DNA from: Devosia sp.
Lineage (GTDB): Bacteria > Pseudomonadota > Alphaproteobacteria > Rhizobiales > Devosiaceae
Direction: 5' to 3'
Assembly: GCA_030680995.1 (NCBI GenBank)
Contig: JAUXUM010000185.1
Coordinates: forward strand, 1-43,703
DNA length: 43,703 nucleotides
Both the position numbers and the translations under genes were made by a program. The notes under the pieces were generated by a model. The model was given only the letters and a program-made list of their open reading frames with translations, was not told the DNA's origin and searched no databases. The stretch's first letter is position 1; the number at the start of each line of letters is the position of its first letter. This document shows, piece after piece, positions 1 through 7,613 of this stretch.

Positions 1-966
1 TTCTTCGGCGGCGGCACCCCCTCGCTGATGGATCCGCGCTCGGTGGCCGGCATCCTCGATGCCATCGGCCAGCACTGGGAAATCGACTCCAAGGCCGAGA
101 TCACGCTCGAGGCCAACCCCACCAGCGTCGAGGCCGGGCGCTTCAAGGGCTACCGCGCCGCCGGCGTCAATCGTGTGTCGCTGGGCGTGCAGTCCCTGCG
201 CGACGGCCCGCTGGCCGAACTCGGCCGCCGCCACAGTGTCGACGAAGCCATCGCCTCCGTGCATCTGGCGCAATCGATCTTTCCGCGCTCCAGCTTCGAT
301 CTGATCTATGCCCGCCCGCGCCAGACGCTCGACGATTGGAAGGACGAATTGACCGAAGCGCTCTGGCTCGCCCAGGGGCATCTCTCGCTCTACCAGCTCA
401 CCATCGAGATGGGGACGCGCTACTACGACCTGTTCAATGCCGGCAAGCTCAAGATGCCGGACGAGGACCTGAGCGCCGACTTCTACGAGCTGACGCAGGA
501 GCTTACGGCCAAGGCGGGGCTGCCGGCCTACGAAATCTCCAACCATGCGCGCCCGGGCCAGGAGAGCCGGCATAACCTGCTCTACTGGCGCTATGGCGAA
601 TATGCAGGAATCGGCCCCGGCGCCCATGGGCGGCTGCTGATCGGCAACCAGCGCCACGCCACCGCCGCCGAAAAGCTGCCCTTCGACTGGCAGAAAAGGG
701 TCGCGGCCCGCGGCCACGGCCTGGTCACCGACGATATCCTCACCTGGGAAGAGGAAGGCGACGAGCTGCTGGTCATGGGGTTGCGCCTGCGCGAGGGCAT
801 CGACCCGCGCCGCTTCACCCAGCTCTCCGGCCGCGCCATCTCCGACCGCCAGATCGCCGAGCTCAAATCCATCGGCTTCGTCGAGACCCTGCCCAACGGC
901 CATATTCGGGTGACGGACAAGGGCTGGCCGGTGCTGGACGCGGTGGTGGCGGACCTGGCGGCTTGA
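1..966 (+). CDS. hemW: Radical SAM heme chaperone HemW, 5' truncated by window edge
   Basis: The reading frame is open from base 1 and ends at TGA 964-966, so the start and the CxxxCxxC cluster-binding segment lie outside the window. The first visible residues are FFGGGTPS, the conserved glycine-rich stretch of the HemW/HemN radical SAM barrel. Next come a VSLGVQS segment and DLIYARPRQ (the GLPGQ-like motif of the family), then EISNHARPG and the C-terminal HemW domain. Known family role: a cytosolic heme-binding protein proposed to deliver heme to respiratory enzymes; it lacks true coproporphyrinogen oxidase activity in the members tested. It is followed without a gap by the next gene (TGATG overlap). 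HemN itself is less likely because of the length and the ending. Confidence 0.92.
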   Translation, partial: FFGGGTPSLMDPRSVAGILDAIGQHWEIDSKAEITLEANPTSVEAGRFKGYRAAGVNRVSLGVQSLRDGPLAELGRRHSVDEAIASVHLAQSIFPRSSFDLIYARPRQTLDDWKDELTEALWLAQGHLSLYQLTIEMGTRYYDLFNAGKLKMPDEDLSADFYELTQELTAKAGLPAYEISNHARPGQESRHNLLYWRYGEYAGIGPGAHGRLLIGNQRHATAAEKLPFDWQKRVAARGHGLVTDDILTWEEEGDELLVMGLRLREGIDPRRFTQLSGRAISDRQIAELKSIGFVETLPNGHIRVTDKGWPVLDAVVADLAA

Positions 967-1535
967 TGCCGACGAAAGCTGACGAAATTCGGCGCTTGGC
1001 TGGTGAGGGTCTCTCTGTTGGAGACATCGCAAGGCGTCTTGGCATCCGGTACCAGCACGCATACGGCGTCCTCCGTCGTAAGGCAGGGGATGCCCCAGAG
1101 GTGACGAAGACCACATCACCCGGCAACTCGAAGCCGGGTCTCTTGGTCGAGACCCTGTTGTCGTCAGGCTTTCGACACGTCGGGGCGTGGAGTGCAGAGG
1201 GCGGTCGGCTCGTCACCCTGCCTGGGATGCCTAAAGACGTGGGCGTCTATGCGTTCGCGGTTGGTGGCGTCGTTCAGTACGTCGGCGTCGCGACGATGGG
1301 GCTTGCGAAACGAACCTACTTCTATGCTCGGCCGGGGGTGACGCAGCGCACCAGTCTGCGCATCAACGAACTACTCCTCGATCAAACAGCTAGCGGCGCT
1401 GTTGTCGATGTGTACGTCGCCACACCGGAAAACCTAGCGTGGCGAGGGCTGCCCGTTCACGGCGCTGCCGGTCTTGAGCTTGGCCTGATCAAGGCGTTCA
1501 ACCTGCCTTGGAATAAGAGAAGCGTCGGCCCCTAA
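966..1535 (+). CDS. HTH plus GIY-YIG nuclease-like protein (accessory)
   Basis: A 189-residue protein. The ATG at 966 overlaps the hemW stop (TGATG); a TTG three bases upstream is possible. Residues 5-40 read as a small helix-turn-helix (EIRRLAGEGLSVGDIARRLG). Residues 93-184 look like a compact GIY-YIG domain: GVY at 93-95, QYVG at 104-107, a following arginine at 116, a glutamate at 171 and an asparagine in PWNK at 183, all expected catalytic positions. Family knowledge: GIY-YIG enzymes cut DNA in repair, restriction and homing; the target here is unknown. Base composition is lower in GC than its neighbours, with more mixed third positions, suggesting acquisition. Its stop overlaps that of the convergent lipoprotein gene by three bases. 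No mobility gene is adjacent. Confidence 0.6.
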   Translation: MPTKADEIRRLAGEGLSVGDIARRLGIRYQHAYGVLRRKAGDAPEVTKTTSPGNSKPGLLVETLLSSGFRHVGAWSAEGGRLVTLPGMPKDVGVYAFAVGGVVQYVGVATMGLAKRTYFYARPGVTQRTSLRINELLLDQTASGAVVDVYVATPENLAWRGLPVHGAAGLELGLIKAFNLPWNKRSVGP

Positions 1536-2773
1536 AGCTTCGGCCCGTCCACCACGTTGGCGCCGCCGATCGTCACCTGCTTGACCACCAGCGCGTATTC
1601 GCTGCGGCCGTCGGCGAGGAACCGGAACACGCCGTCGCGGCCGTTGAAGCCGCCCGGCAGCGTCAGCTGCGCCCGGTCGTAGCGCGGCGTGCCCAGCGCC
1701 AGCGACGAGGCATTGGCGAGGATGGTGGCGGTATAGGCGATGGTGGCGAGCGCATGCGGGGCCGAGCCGAACTTGGCCTGGTATTCCGGCAACAGCGCCT
1801 GATAACCGGCATCGTCGACCGCCGGATAGACGGCGCCCACGAGGTAGGGCGTCGCCGCGATATTGGCGTCCCCGTTCCAGTCGGCCGAGCCGATGAGCTG
1901 CACCGTGCCGGTGGGGACCGCCGCTTCTTCGAGCAACACCCCGAAGCTGGGCGCGGTGGCCCGGTCGGGGATGAAGAGCGTATCGATCTGGCCCTGCTGC
2001 AAGAGCGGCGCAAGCTGCTGGATCACCGTGCGGGCCTCGGCTTCACTGGAGAAGTTGTAGACGGCGCGGGCATTGAGCCCGAGATCGGCGGTAGCCTGCC
2101 GGAAGGCGCCCTCCTGGATGCGGCCGAAATCGGTATTGGGGAAGATGCCCGCGAAGGCCTTCCTGCCCTGGGCCTTGGCATAGGCCATGGTGCGGCGCAC
2201 CTCGCTCTCGGGCAAGACGTTGAGCAGGTACACCCCAGCCGACGCCGCCCCCGAATTGTTGGAAAAGCCGATCAGCGGAATGCCGGCCGCCCGCGCTACG
2301 GCGCCCGCGGCGCTCACCTGGTCGGCCTTCAGCGGTCCCAGGATCAGGCTCGCCCCCTCGCTCACCGCCGCGCTCGCCTGCTGCGTCGCCCCGGATGCGG
2401 TGGCGCCGGTGTCCTTGAGAACGATGGTGATATTGTCCCCGATGGTCTCGCTCTTTTCGATGAAGTCGATGGCGAGCCGGGCCGCGTTCGCCATCGAGGT
2501 GCCGACGGCCGCCAGCGCCGGATCGCCGCTCAGGGGCAAGAGCAGCGCCACCCGCACCGGCCCCTTGCCGAAGCTCTGCCCTTGGGCCAGCGGCAGACCG
2601 TTCTGCTCGACGCCGCTGCTGCCCGGGCCGCCGTCGAAGGAGCCGAAGCTGCCAGGCGAGCAGCCCGCCAGCGCCGCCAGCAGCACCAACCCCGCCCCCA
2701 GTCGCCGCACCACCAACGGCAAACCGCGCTGCCCGGCCGTCCCGGACCCGTCCCGGGCCAATGTAAACGTCAA
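1532..2773 (-). CDS. LpoA/YraM-like periplasmic-binding-fold lipoprotein (PBP activator family)
   Basis: A 413-residue lipoprotein from a TTG start at 2773, preceded by an AAGGA-like site. An in-frame extension to 2878 is open, but its residues look random and a candidate promoter falls inside it. After an arginine pair (VVRRLG) comes a hydrophobic stretch and the lipobox LAALAGC (Cys38), so it should be lipidated and exported. The mature part is a type 1 periplasmic binding fold: VRVALLLPLSGDPALAAVG, then LKDTGAT, LILGPLKADQV and IPLIGFSNN. Relatives next to hemW/rsmI are annotated as penicillin-binding protein activators; a branched-chain amino acid ABC-type binding protein is the main alternative, but no transporter genes are nearby. 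It is divergent from rsmI. Confidence 0.75.
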   Translation of the reverse strand: MTFTLARDGSGTAGQRGLPLVVRRLGAGLVLLAALAGCSPGSFGSFDGGPGSSGVEQNGLPLAQGQSFGKGPVRVALLLPLSGDPALAAVGTSMANAARLAIDFIEKSETIGDNITIVLKDTGATASGATQQASAAVSEGASLILGPLKADQVSAAGAVARAAGIPLIGFSNNSGAASAGVYLLNVLPESEVRRTMAYAKAQGRKAFAGIFPNTDFGRIQEGAFRQATADLGLNARAVYNFSSEAEARTVIQQLAPLLQQGQIDTLFIPDRATAPSFGVLLEEAAVPTGTVQLIGSADWNGDANIAATPYLVGAVYPAVDDAGYQALLPEYQAKFGSAPHALATIAYTATILANASSLALGTPRYDRAQLTLPGGFNGRDGVFRFLADGRSEYALVVKQVTIGGANVVDGPKL

Positions 2774-2837
2774 TGTGCTATCCTTCGGTGTCCCAACCGC
2801 CGCGCCGCCCCTTGCCGCCGGGCATTCCTTGGCCGCG

Positions 2838-2866
2838 TCTATACAAAATCCGGGCCGCTGCATAAA
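2838..2866 (-). promoter_or_regulatory. Candidate sigma70-type promoter for the LpoA-like gene
   Basis: On the minus strand TTTATG (2866-2861) and TATAGA (2843-2838) are separated by 17 bases. Transcription would start near 2831 and leave a leader of about 58 bases before the TTG at 2773. The -10 matches four of six consensus positions and the -35 three of six, so support is moderate. Confidence 0.35.
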
Positions 2867-2906
2867 GACTAGCTTCATACTTTGTTAATCGAAAGGACGC
2901 CGCCGG

Positions 2907-3809
2907 TTGACCACCCCTGCTGAGAAGGCGCCGGCGTACTTCGTGGCGGGGACCGCCTTCCCCGCGCCGCCCCTTGCCGCTGGGCTCTATGTGGTCTCCA
3001 CCCCGATCGGCAATCTGCGCGACATCACCATTCGGGCGCTGGAGACGCTGGCCGCCGCGGACGTTGTTTATTGCGAAGACACCCGCATGTCGGCGCGCCT
3101 GCTCGATCACTACGGCATCAAAACGCCGCGCAAGCCGCTGCACGAGCACAACGAACGGGCCCGGGTCGACGCCATCCTCGAGGATCTGGCGCGCGGCGCG
3201 AGGATTGCGCTGATTTCGGATGCGGGGACCCCGCTGCTCTCCGATCCGGGTTTTCCGCTGGTCCGGGCTGCTCGCGAAACGGGATTGCCGGTTTTCGCCG
3301 TGCCCGGCGCCTCGGCCCTGCTCGCCGCCCTTGCCATTGCGGGGCTCCCCACCGACTCCTTTGCCTTCATTGGCTTCCTGCCGCCCAAGGCCGGGGCGCG
3401 CGCCAATGCCCTCGCCGCGCTCGGATCGCGCACCGAAACGCTGGTCTTCTACGAATCGCCGCGCCGGTTGGGCCCCGCCCTTGCGGCCATGGCCGAGGCC
3501 TTCGGGGCCGGCCGCGAGGCTGCGGTCGCCCTCGAACTCACCAAGCGCTTCGAACGCCTGCATCGCGGCACGCTCGAGGCCCTGGCGGCCGAATTCGCCG
3601 CGGCCGAGACCAAGGGCGAGGCGGTGATCCTCGTCGCCGGCGCCGGCGAAGCCGCGGCTCCTTCCGAGGCCGATTGGCACGAAGCGCTGGCTCAGGCGCT
3701 CGATGGGCAGCCGCTCCGCGCCGCGGTCGACGCCATTTCCGGGCAATACGGACTCAAGCGCAAGGAGGTCTACGATGCCGCCCTCGCCCTCAAAGCCCAA
3801 AAATCCTAG
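2907..3809 (+). CDS. rsmI: 16S rRNA 2'-O-ribose C1402 methyltransferase RsmI
   Basis: 300 residues from a TTG start preceded by AAAGGA. The tetrapyrrole/SAM methylase fold is clear: VVSTPIGNLRDIT near residues 29-41, EDTRMSARLLDHYGI, ISDAGTPLLSDPGFPLVRAA near 104-123, and the middle motif FIGFLPPKAGAR followed by LVFYESPRRL. Family knowledge: uses S-adenosylmethionine to 2'-O-methylate C1402 in the decoding centre of 16S rRNA, together with RsmH. The C-terminal tail LKRKEVYDAALALK is typical. It overlaps yraN by 35 bases, and the order rsmI-yraN-gshB is conserved in related bacteria. Confidence 0.95.
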   Translation: MTTPAEKAPAYFVAGTAFPAPPLAAGLYVVSTPIGNLRDITIRALETLAAADVVYCEDTRMSARLLDHYGIKTPRKPLHEHNERARVDAILEDLARGARIALISDAGTPLLSDPGFPLVRAARETGLPVFAVPGASALLAALAIAGLPTDSFAFIGFLPPKAGARANALAALGSRTETLVFYESPRRLGPALAAMAEAFGAGREAAVALELTKRFERLHRGTLEALAAEFAAAETKGEAVILVAGAGEAAAPSEADWHEALAQALDGQPLRAAVDAISGQYGLKRKEVYDAALALKAQKS

Positions 3810-4164
3810 GCGGCTGCGGGCCGAAACCTTCGGCCGCCGCGGCGAGGACCTCGCTGCCTGGTACCTGCGCGGCAAGCTCTATCGCATCCTCGTCAGGCGT
3901 TTCAAAACCCCGGTCGGCGAGATCGACCTCATCGTCTCCCGCTTCGGCGTCACCGTCTTCGTCGAGGTGAAATCGCGCCAGAGCCGCGGGCGCGAGCTCG
4001 ATGCACTGGAACACGTCAACCGGCGCCGGCTGGTGCGCGCCGCCCAGTATTACATCGCCCGCAATCCGCGCATCGCCGAACAGCCCATGCGTTTCGACGT
4101 GATTTTCCTTGCGCCCATGTCGTGGCCGCGCCATGTGAAGGATGCCTTCGACGCCACCCGATGA
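3775..4164 (+). CDS. yraN: YraN family (UPF0102) endonuclease-fold protein
   Basis: 129 residues. The ATG at 3775 is chosen because AAGGAGG lies at 3762-3768, six bases upstream; the gene therefore begins inside rsmI. Residues RAETFGRRGEDLAAWYL, TPVGEIDLIV and VFVEVKSR carry the conserved E, D and ExK of a PD-(D/E)XK nuclease-like core. The biochemical role of the family is not settled; its members resemble Holliday-junction resolvases. Translational coupling to rsmI is likely. Confidence 0.9.
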   Translation: MPPSPSKPKNPRRLRAETFGRRGEDLAAWYLRGKLYRILVRRFKTPVGEIDLIVSRFGVTVFVEVKSRQSRGRELDALEHVNRRRLVRAAQYYIARNPRIAEQPMRFDVIFLAPMSWPRHVKDAFDATR

Positions 4165-4190
4165 CAAGCAGGCGGGAAACCAGGTTCAGC

Positions 4191-4222
4191 GCCCTCGTGT
4201 TCGGCAGGCTCACCATGAGGGC
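4191..4222. repeat. REP-like hairpin element in the yraN-gshB spacer
   Basis: The arms GCCCTCGTG (4191-4199) and CATGAGGGC (4214-4222) pair over nine positions with one G-U wobble, around a core containing TTCGGCAGGCTCAC. Very similar short palindromes are scattered between genes in many alphaproteobacteria. It has no T-run, so it is not an obvious terminator. Confidence 0.5.
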
Positions 4223-4288
4223 GGGAGAGATGGCCTTCGCGAAGGACGAGGTCCGGGCACGATGGAGGGCGGAAATGGGGCTTGAGAC

Positions 4289-5239
4289 GTGACGACTCAT
4301 CTGAAAATCGCCGTGCAGATGGACCCGATCCAGAGCATCGATCCGGCCGGGGATTCGACCTTTGCCCTGATGCTGGAGGCGCAGAGCCGCGGCCATGCCA
4401 TCTCCTACTACACCCCTGACAGCCTGTCGCTGCGGGACAACAAGGTGAGCGCCAGCGTTGCGCCGGTCGCCGTCTTCGACCGGCCCAAGGGCGAGCATTT
4501 CTCGCTCGGCGCGGCGAAGCGGGCCGATCTCTCCACCTTCGACGTGGTGTTGATGCGGCAGGATCCGCCCTTCGACATGAACTACATCACCCTGAGCCAC
4601 ATCCTCGAGCGCATCCACCCCGAGACCTTCGTCGTCAACCCGCCTGCGGCGGTGCGCAACGCGCCCGAAAAGATCCTCGTCACCGAATTCCCCGAACTGA
4701 TGCCGCCGACCCTGGTGACCCGCGACCGCGCCTTGATCCATGCGTTCCGCAGGGAGCACGGCAACATCATATTGAAGCCGCTTTACGGCAATGGCGGCGC
4801 CGGGGTGTTCTTCATCCAGGAGGGCGACCACAACCTCGCCGCGCTGATCGAGCTCTTCGAGCAGAACTTCCGCGAGCCCTTCATGGTGCAGCGCTACCTG
4901 CCCGAGGTGCGCCAGGGCGACAAGCGCATCATCCTTGTCGATGGCGAGCCGGTCGCGGGGCTCAACCGCGTTCCGGCGGAGGGCGACGCGCGCTCGAACA
5001 TTCATGCGGGAGGCCGTCCGGAGCTTTCCGGGTTGACCGACCGCGAGCGGGAAATCTGCGCCGCCATCGGCCCGGCGCTGAAGGCGCGCGACATGATCTT
5101 TGTCGGCATCGACGTCATCGGCGGCTACCTGACCGAGATCAACGTCACCTCCCCCACCGGCATCCGCGAGGTCAAGCGCTTCGGCGGCCCCGACATTGCC
5201 GTGCTGATCTGGGACGCGATCGAGAAGCGGCGGAGGTAG
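4289..5239 (+). CDS. gshB: Glutathione synthase
   Basis: 316 residues from a GTG start ([27 protein letters not shown] follows directly, as in the family). It is an ATP-grasp ligase: N-terminal domain with [19 protein letters not shown]-binding loop [14 protein letters not shown], catalytic strands [21 protein letters not shown] and the end [20 protein letters not shown]. It joins gamma-glutamylcysteine and glycine with ATP in the cytosol, the last step of glutathione synthesis. No gshA is in the window. Length matches the usual 310-320 residues. It is preceded by a 124-base spacer with a REP-like hairpin and followed by a repeat cluster. Confidence 0.95.
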   Translation: MTTHLKIAVQMDPIQSIDPAGDSTFALMLEAQSRGHAISYYTPDSLSLRDNKVSASVAPVAVFDRPKGEHFSLGAAKRADLSTFDVVLMRQDPPFDMNYITLSHILERIHPETFVVNPPAAVRNAPEKILVTEFPELMPPTLVTRDRALIHAFRREHGNIILKPLYGNGGAGVFFIQEGDHNLAALIELFEQNFREPFMVQRYLPEVRQGDKRIILVDGEPVAGLNRVPAEGDARSNIHAGGRPELSGLTDREREICAAIGPALKARDMIFVGIDVIGGYLTEINVTSPTGIREVKRFGGPDIAVLIWDAIEKRRR

Positions 5240-5268
5240 CGTGCCGAGGGGCACGATCTTTCGGACGG

Positions 5269-5432
5269 TTCTCCCGCCCCCTGGTGGGGAGGGACGCTGA
5301 GCCGAACTTGGCCTGCCAAGTTCGTTGCGAAGCCGGGTGGGGGGTTGCCTCTCGATTTGTGAACGACACTCACCCCCACTTCGGCGCTTGCGCGCCGACC
5401 CTCCCCACAAGGGGGAGGGAGACGCAAGAGCC
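5269..5432. repeat. Composite intergenic repeat: two inverted CCCTCCCCAC elements around a palindrome
   Basis: Two copies of the same short element face each other. One, on the minus strand at 5269-5297, reads CCCTCCCCACCAGGGGGCGG. The other, on the plus strand at 5373-5432, contains CCCTCCCCACAAGGGGGAGG and then GAGACGCAAGAGCC. Between them is a perfect hairpin, CGAACTTGG (5303-5311) with CCAAGTTCG (5316-5324) and a four-base loop. A related copy of the plus-strand element lies at 38796-38854. It looks like a non-coding dispersed repeat rather than a gene. Confidence 0.7.
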
Positions 5433-5511
5433 GAAGTTTCTCTCCAATTCGCTCCCGCCGGCCGGTGGCGACCCTAGCCACCTTGCACAATCTGCGGCAT
5501 TGTCGGTCGCC

Positions 5512-6147
5512 ATGCCCACCGAAACCGTCCTCATCGCCCTGACCACCTTCTTCGCCACCATCGGCCCGGCCGATCTGGCGCTGGTCTTTGCCGCGCTCAC
5601 CCGCAAGAACACGCCAGCCGAGCGCCGGGTCATGGCGCTGCGCGGCGTGCTGGTGGCTGGCGGCATCCTCTTGTTCTTCGCGGTGTTCGGAGAGCCGCTG
5701 CTGCGCCTCTTCGGCATCACGCTGCCTGCCCTGCGAGTGGCCGGCGGCATCCTGCTGCTGCTGATTTCCGTCGACATGGTCTTTGCCCGCCATTCGGGTG
5801 GCACCGGCACCACCCCCGAGGAGGAGGACGAGGCCGCCCATCGCGACGATATCTCCGTCTTTCCCCTCGCCATGCCGCTGATCGCCGGGCCGGGCGCCAT
5901 CAGCGCCACCATTCTCCTCACCACCGGCACCGGCGGCTTCGGGCTCGCCTGGTTCGCCGTGGTCGGGGCGCTGCTGGCGATCCTGGTGGTGAGTTATCTC
6001 GCCATGCTGGTCGCCATCCCGATCCAGCGCCTTCTGGGCCTGACCGGGCTCGCCGTGGTCTCCCGCATCGTCGGCGTGCTGCTGGCGGCGCTCGCCGTGC
6101 AATTCCTGTTCGACGGCATCAGGGCCAGCGGCATTATCGGCGGCTGA
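5512..6147 (+). CDS. MarC family integral membrane protein
   Basis: 211 residues from the ATG at 5512. The open frame runs further upstream through repeat DNA, but MPTETVLIALTTFFATIGPADLALVFAALT is the normal family start. Around six hydrophobic segments, with the family features ATIGPADLALVFAALT and FPLAMPLIAGPGAISATILL, mark the MarC/UPF0056 fold. The transported substrate is unknown; early links to multiple antibiotic resistance were not upheld. No Shine-Dalgarno site is obvious. The dispersed repeat ends about 80 bases before the start. Confidence 0.88.
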   Translation: MPTETVLIALTTFFATIGPADLALVFAALTRKNTPAERRVMALRGVLVAGGILLFFAVFGEPLLRLFGITLPALRVAGGILLLLISVDMVFARHSGGTGTTPEEEDEAAHRDDISVFPLAMPLIAGPGAISATILLTTGTGGFGLAWFAVVGALLAILVVSYLAMLVAIPIQRLLGLTGLAVVSRIVGVLLAALAVQFLFDGIRASGIIGG

Positions 6148-6198
6148 CAAAAGGGCCGCGGCGATAACGCCACGACCCCGACCACCAGCCATAAATGT

Positions 6199-6318
6199 CT
6201 ATTTCTTCTTCCCGGCCGTCGTTGCCGTCGCGCTAAGGCCGGCCGTGGCCGCGACTTTTGGCTTTTCCTTCTTCGGCTTCTTGGCTTCCTTGTTCGAACG
6301 GAGCTGACCTTTTGCCAT
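6199..6318 (-). CDS. 39-residue lysine-rich small protein
   Basis: ATG at 6318, TAG at 6199-6201. The peptide begins MAKGQLRSNKEAKKPK and ends TTAGKKK, with lysine and alanine dominating and no cysteine or membrane segment. AAGGGGA ends a few bases upstream and gives a good ribosome site. Similar very short basic proteins with a MAKGQxRSNxE start are common unnamed genes in Rhizobiales genomes as I remember them, so I regard it as real. Function unknown; a nucleic-acid-associated role would be a guess based on charge only. Confidence 0.65.
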   Translation of the reverse strand: MAKGQLRSNKEAKKPKKEKPKVAATAGLSATATTAGKKK

Positions 6319-6424
6319 TTGCTGTCCCCTTCTTTTTCGTGCCGGCGCCAACCGGCAAATCACTCGGGAAGGCTATTGGTTTCGCCAAGTGGTTACAAGT
6401 GAGAGGCCGGCCGGCGCGGCCAGG

Positions 6425-7273
6425 TTATTTGAGGCTCTGGCAGCGGCCCTGCGGCCCGAGCCGGTCGAGCAGCCGCGGATCGCACCCGGTCAGCAGGAAC
6501 ATGATCCACTCGTCGGCGCTGCCGTAGAAGGCATTGCGGTCCACCTCGACGCCCACGCCGGACATGGTTCCGGTCTGCGTCCACTGCCAGAACAACCATT
6601 GCCGGCTTTGATATTTGTAATGCGGCTCGGCCGCGGTCGAGCGCAGCCAGAAGGCGTTGTCGAAGTGCTCGCCGGCAAGGATGTCGCGGTGGAAATTGAT
6701 GTCGGTATAGATGATCGGCACCTTGCCGGTGTGGGCTTCCATCGCCGCCAGCATCACCCGGACCTTTTCGAGGATGTCCTCTCGGTTGTGCTTGTTCTTG
6801 CACTTGGAGTGGTTGTTCCACTCGAGGTCGAGCACCGGCGGCAATGCGTCATTGTCGTTGGGCACGTTGCGGACGAACCAGGCCGCCTGCTCGGAGGCGA
6901 GCGAGCACCAGGTCATGAAATGGTAGGCGCCGCGCGCCACGCCGGCCGCGCTGGCGGCGCGCCAGTTCTCGGAAAAATTGGGGTCGATGTAGTCCTTGCC
7001 CTCGGTCGACTTCATGTAGACGAAATGGGTGCCGCCGCGCCGCGCCGCCTCGAAGTCGATCCGTCCCTGATAGCGGGCGACGTCCAGCCCCTGCACCGGC
7101 AGCGCCCGCGCCCGCACCACGCCCGGATGCGGATCGTTGTCGCCGGGAATGGCGGCCCGATGCGCCGGCCCCCGGGCGCAGGCCGCGAGCAGGGCCAGCA
7201 CCAGCACCACCGCCAGCGACTTGAGAAACATTGAAGGGCGGCTGGAGACGGCGGAAACCATGCTGGGCGACAC
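6425..7273 (-). CDS. Glycoside hydrolase family 25 (lysozyme-like) lipoprotein
   Basis: 282 residues from GTG 7273, or 278 from ATG 7261; neither has a clear ribosome site. The N-terminus is a signal peptide with lipobox LALLAAC (Cys32 from GTG). The GH25 barrel follows: VQGLDVARYQGRIDF (Asp64), THFVYMKSTEGKDYIDPNF, ARGAYHFMTW, LDLEW with Asp149 and Glu151 as the expected catalytic pair, IIYTDINF, and LFWQWTQTG near the end. Family knowledge: hydrolyses the beta-1,4 MurNAc-GlcNAc bond of peptidoglycan. Lipidation implies an envelope-anchored remodelling enzyme rather than a phage lysin, and no phage genes are nearby. Confidence 0.9.
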   Translation of the reverse strand: MSPSMVSAVSSRPSMFLKSLAVVLVLALLAACARGPAHRAAIPGDNDPHPGVVRARALPVQGLDVARYQGRIDFEAARRGGTHFVYMKSTEGKDYIDPNFSENWRAASAAGVARGAYHFMTWCSLASEQAAWFVRNVPNDNDALPPVLDLEWNNHSKCKNKHNREDILEKVRVMLAAMEAHTGKVPIIYTDINFHRDILAGEHFDNAFWLRSTAAEPHYKYQSRQWLFWQWTQTGTMSGVGVEVDRNAFYGSADEWIMFLLTGCDPRLLDRLGPQGRCQSLK

Positions 7274-7613
7274 TCAAAGGCAATAGGAAGTGAAGCCTTT
7301 GAATCAACATGGTCCGATTAATGAAACCTTGCCCTAACCCTTTGGATTTCCAGCATGGTTAATGACGGCGTAGGGTTCAGCCGGTCAAATATCCCCAAGC
7401 TTTGAGCGCGGAGCTGATCGCCTCGGAGAATTCCTCGAAGTCCACCATCGTCTCGCATTCCTGACCGGCACGGAAGCTGAGATCCGCCCGGCCGGGGGTT
7501 GCGGCCCTGCTCTGCCGGCAAGGATGGACGGCGCCATCGTTCCCGAAACGTTCTTGTCGAGCTTGACCATTCCTGATAGCGTCCGCTCGCGTTTGGGCTG
7601 GGGGGCGGCACGC
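7274..7613. other. Spacer between the lysozyme gene and the YifB gene
   Basis: 340 bases with no convincing gene. The minus strand holds a 23-codon frame (7448-7377) with protein-like composition (MVDFEEFSEAISSALKAWGY) and only a distant AGGA. ATGGTTAA at 7355-7362 is the reverse of TTAACCAT, a CtrA-like half site, placed about 80 bases upstream of the lysozyme start. The direct upstream frame of yifB (7524-7613) is open but unlike known relatives. Confidence 0.4.

Noticed and set aside
2774-2878. In-frame extension of the LpoA-like lipoprotein to an ATG at 2878
   Set aside because: Residues look random, the lipobox would be 70 residues in, and a candidate promoter and TTG start with ribosome site lie within it.
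6425-7273. GH25 enzyme as a phage endolysin
   Set aside because: It carries a lipoprotein signal and no holin, spanin or phage structural gene is nearby.
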